A DNA stretch of 64,000 bases from assembly GCA_013368445.1 (NCBI GenBank), contig JAACJO010000001.1, positions 930,001-994,000 on the forward strand, given 5' to 3'. The notes under the pieces were generated by a model that ran no database searches, was not told the origin of the DNA, and saw nothing but the letters and a program-made list of their open reading frames with translations. Position numbers and translations under genes: made by a program. This document shows positions 62,865-64,000 of the stretch, in pieces. This DNA is from Leucocoprinus leucothites (Eukaryota; Basidiomycota; Agaricomycetes; Agaricales; Agaricaceae). How positions within the stretch are numbered: position 1 is the stretch's first letter; the number at the start of each line of letters is the position of its first letter.

Positions 62865-64000
62865 GTGCGTTATGGCGACGTAAACTTCTGCGAGTCAATT
62901 GCACTCCTGAACCTGTTGAGAGTCGAGACGAGTCCGCACAAAAGACAATATGCCAGTAAGGATGCGCAGCGCTGCACACGTGCAGAGTAAAGTCTAAACA
63001 CGAGGCTGAGGGTCTTCGGCGTTTACTCGTCAAAATCACGCTACCTCGTAGGTGTGTGTCGAGTGTCAAAAACAAAGAGGCAGGACCGAGTGCACTAGAA
63101 GTTCTCTTTGTCCGTCGGGCGCCAATAACAATTCGAATTTGAGTCTATCCGAACAAGCGATCGACGTGCAAACGTTCAGATAATGCTTCGAATTATTGGC
63201 AAACAAATAAAAGAGTGGGAGGGGAGGGCAAAGGAGCCAGGTGGTGGATGGGTGGTAAGAAACACAACACAATCAGGTACCTTGGATGATCAATCCACAA
63301 CCAAGATAAGTGTCCTCGGCGCAAAGAGGCGGACTGGCGTCTTGCATGTTAACGTACGGCCCCCATGTGACACCGGCTGAAGTGATGATGAACGCTCAGT
63401 CGGTCCGTCAGGCCACGGTACACCAAAGCTTGACTTGGGCACGCACACGTATCGCTGTATCACTCCGCCACCTCGTAGTGTCCATGTAACCTTCTGCCCT
63501 CAGGTCAATTTCAAACATTCCAACCATCAATGCATCGGTAATCAGTCACTTAGGCCTCAGATAAGATTAGATCAAACCACCTAAAAATACTATCCCCACT
63601 CTGCTACTTAGCAAGAAATATTTTAGGCAACAAAACATTGATCGATGATCCTGGCACGCCATCGCATGAAAAGATGCTTCCGTCCGCAGTCACGATTCCA
63701 ATCCTCACAATAAAGAAACTTTCCCAGACACACCTGAGTCAACTACAGTCACAAAGCTTAATCTCCATACTAATTTCACCTCCGAAATCGGATTCAAAAG
63801 CACACTACTACCAATTGGCGGAATTAAGTGATGACCTACTAGATAGGGAAGTTGCGTCCCCGATGGATAGAATGCGCAAATCCGACACAGAACTCTTACC
63901 CTTTACCAGTACCTTGGAGAACGCGCGTGGTTGTACCTTCCACTTATGTATTAGATCTCAATTGACTACATGTCTTGACAAACCCGATTGACGAGGACCG
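62865..64000. other. Right-hand end, no supported gene
   Basis: About 1.1 kb. One open frame (63638-63991, plus strand) is 117 codons long, but I find no domain or splice continuation, so it is not called. The interval may be the promoter region of the small membrane protein gene and of a gene beyond the window. Confidence 0.4.

Noticed and set aside
63638..63991. 117-codon frame on the plus strand at the right edge
   Set aside because: No recognisable domain, no neighbouring exon and no promoter signal; could be the edge of a gene but cannot be supported.

Overview
The window is nuclear DNA of a filamentous basidiomycete, most likely an Agaricomycete. Genes are split by many short GT-AG introns of about 50-70 nt, both strands are used equally, spacing is tight, and the protein set is fungal housekeeping: ERMES Mdm34, a septation-type coiled-coil protein, an Alr/Mnr2-type CorA channel, Bst1/PGAP1, a Whi3/Scw1-type RNA-binding protein, Set5 and Tom20. 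I identified families by reading translations and motifs; no database search was possible.

The left part (0.4-16.1 kb) is the accessory part. Four paralogous genes, all on the + strand (399-2447, 7415-9424, 11804-13542, 14214-16090), encode proteins with an N-terminal MATH-like beta domain followed by a BTB/POZ fold. The BTB fold is interrupted in every copy by an acidic linker carrying a conserved Asp/Ser motif. Exon phases agree across all four, and each spliced model is an exact multiple of three (605, 593, 477 and 523 residues). They form two subtypes: copies 1 and 2 have long Pro/Ser-rich tails, copies 3 and 4 have short tails. Three unrelated genes sit between them: a cytochrome P450 (minus), the RNase P/MRP subunit RPP30/RPP1 (plus) and a saccharopine-dehydrogenase-like membrane oxidoreductase (minus).

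The middle part (16.3-38.2 kb) holds MDM34 and an Uds1-type coiled-coil gene sharing an 85 bp divergent promoter, a tRNA-Arg(TCT), a CorA magnesium transporter, a KDM5/JARID1 histone demethylase, the GPI inositol-deacylase PGAP1/Bst1 and a 14-3-3 gene. A gene-empty interval of about 2.5 kb follows the 14-3-3 start.

The right part (40.7-62.8 kb) holds a CLPTM1 membrane protein, an unrecognised conserved-looking protein with paired cysteines, a Set5-like SET protein, TOM20, the protein phosphatase 4 regulatory subunit PP4R3 (SMEK/Psy2), a Whi3/Scw1-type RRM protein and a small single-pass membrane protein. No IS element, CRISPR array, complete transposon or viral gene was seen. The best candidate for undescribed biology is the four-gene array of split-BTB proteins. 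Secondary items are the cysteine-pair protein, a possible frame break at the 5' end of PP4R3, a large insertion in the first RRM of the Whi3-like protein and an unassigned small spliced gene near 50.8 kb.
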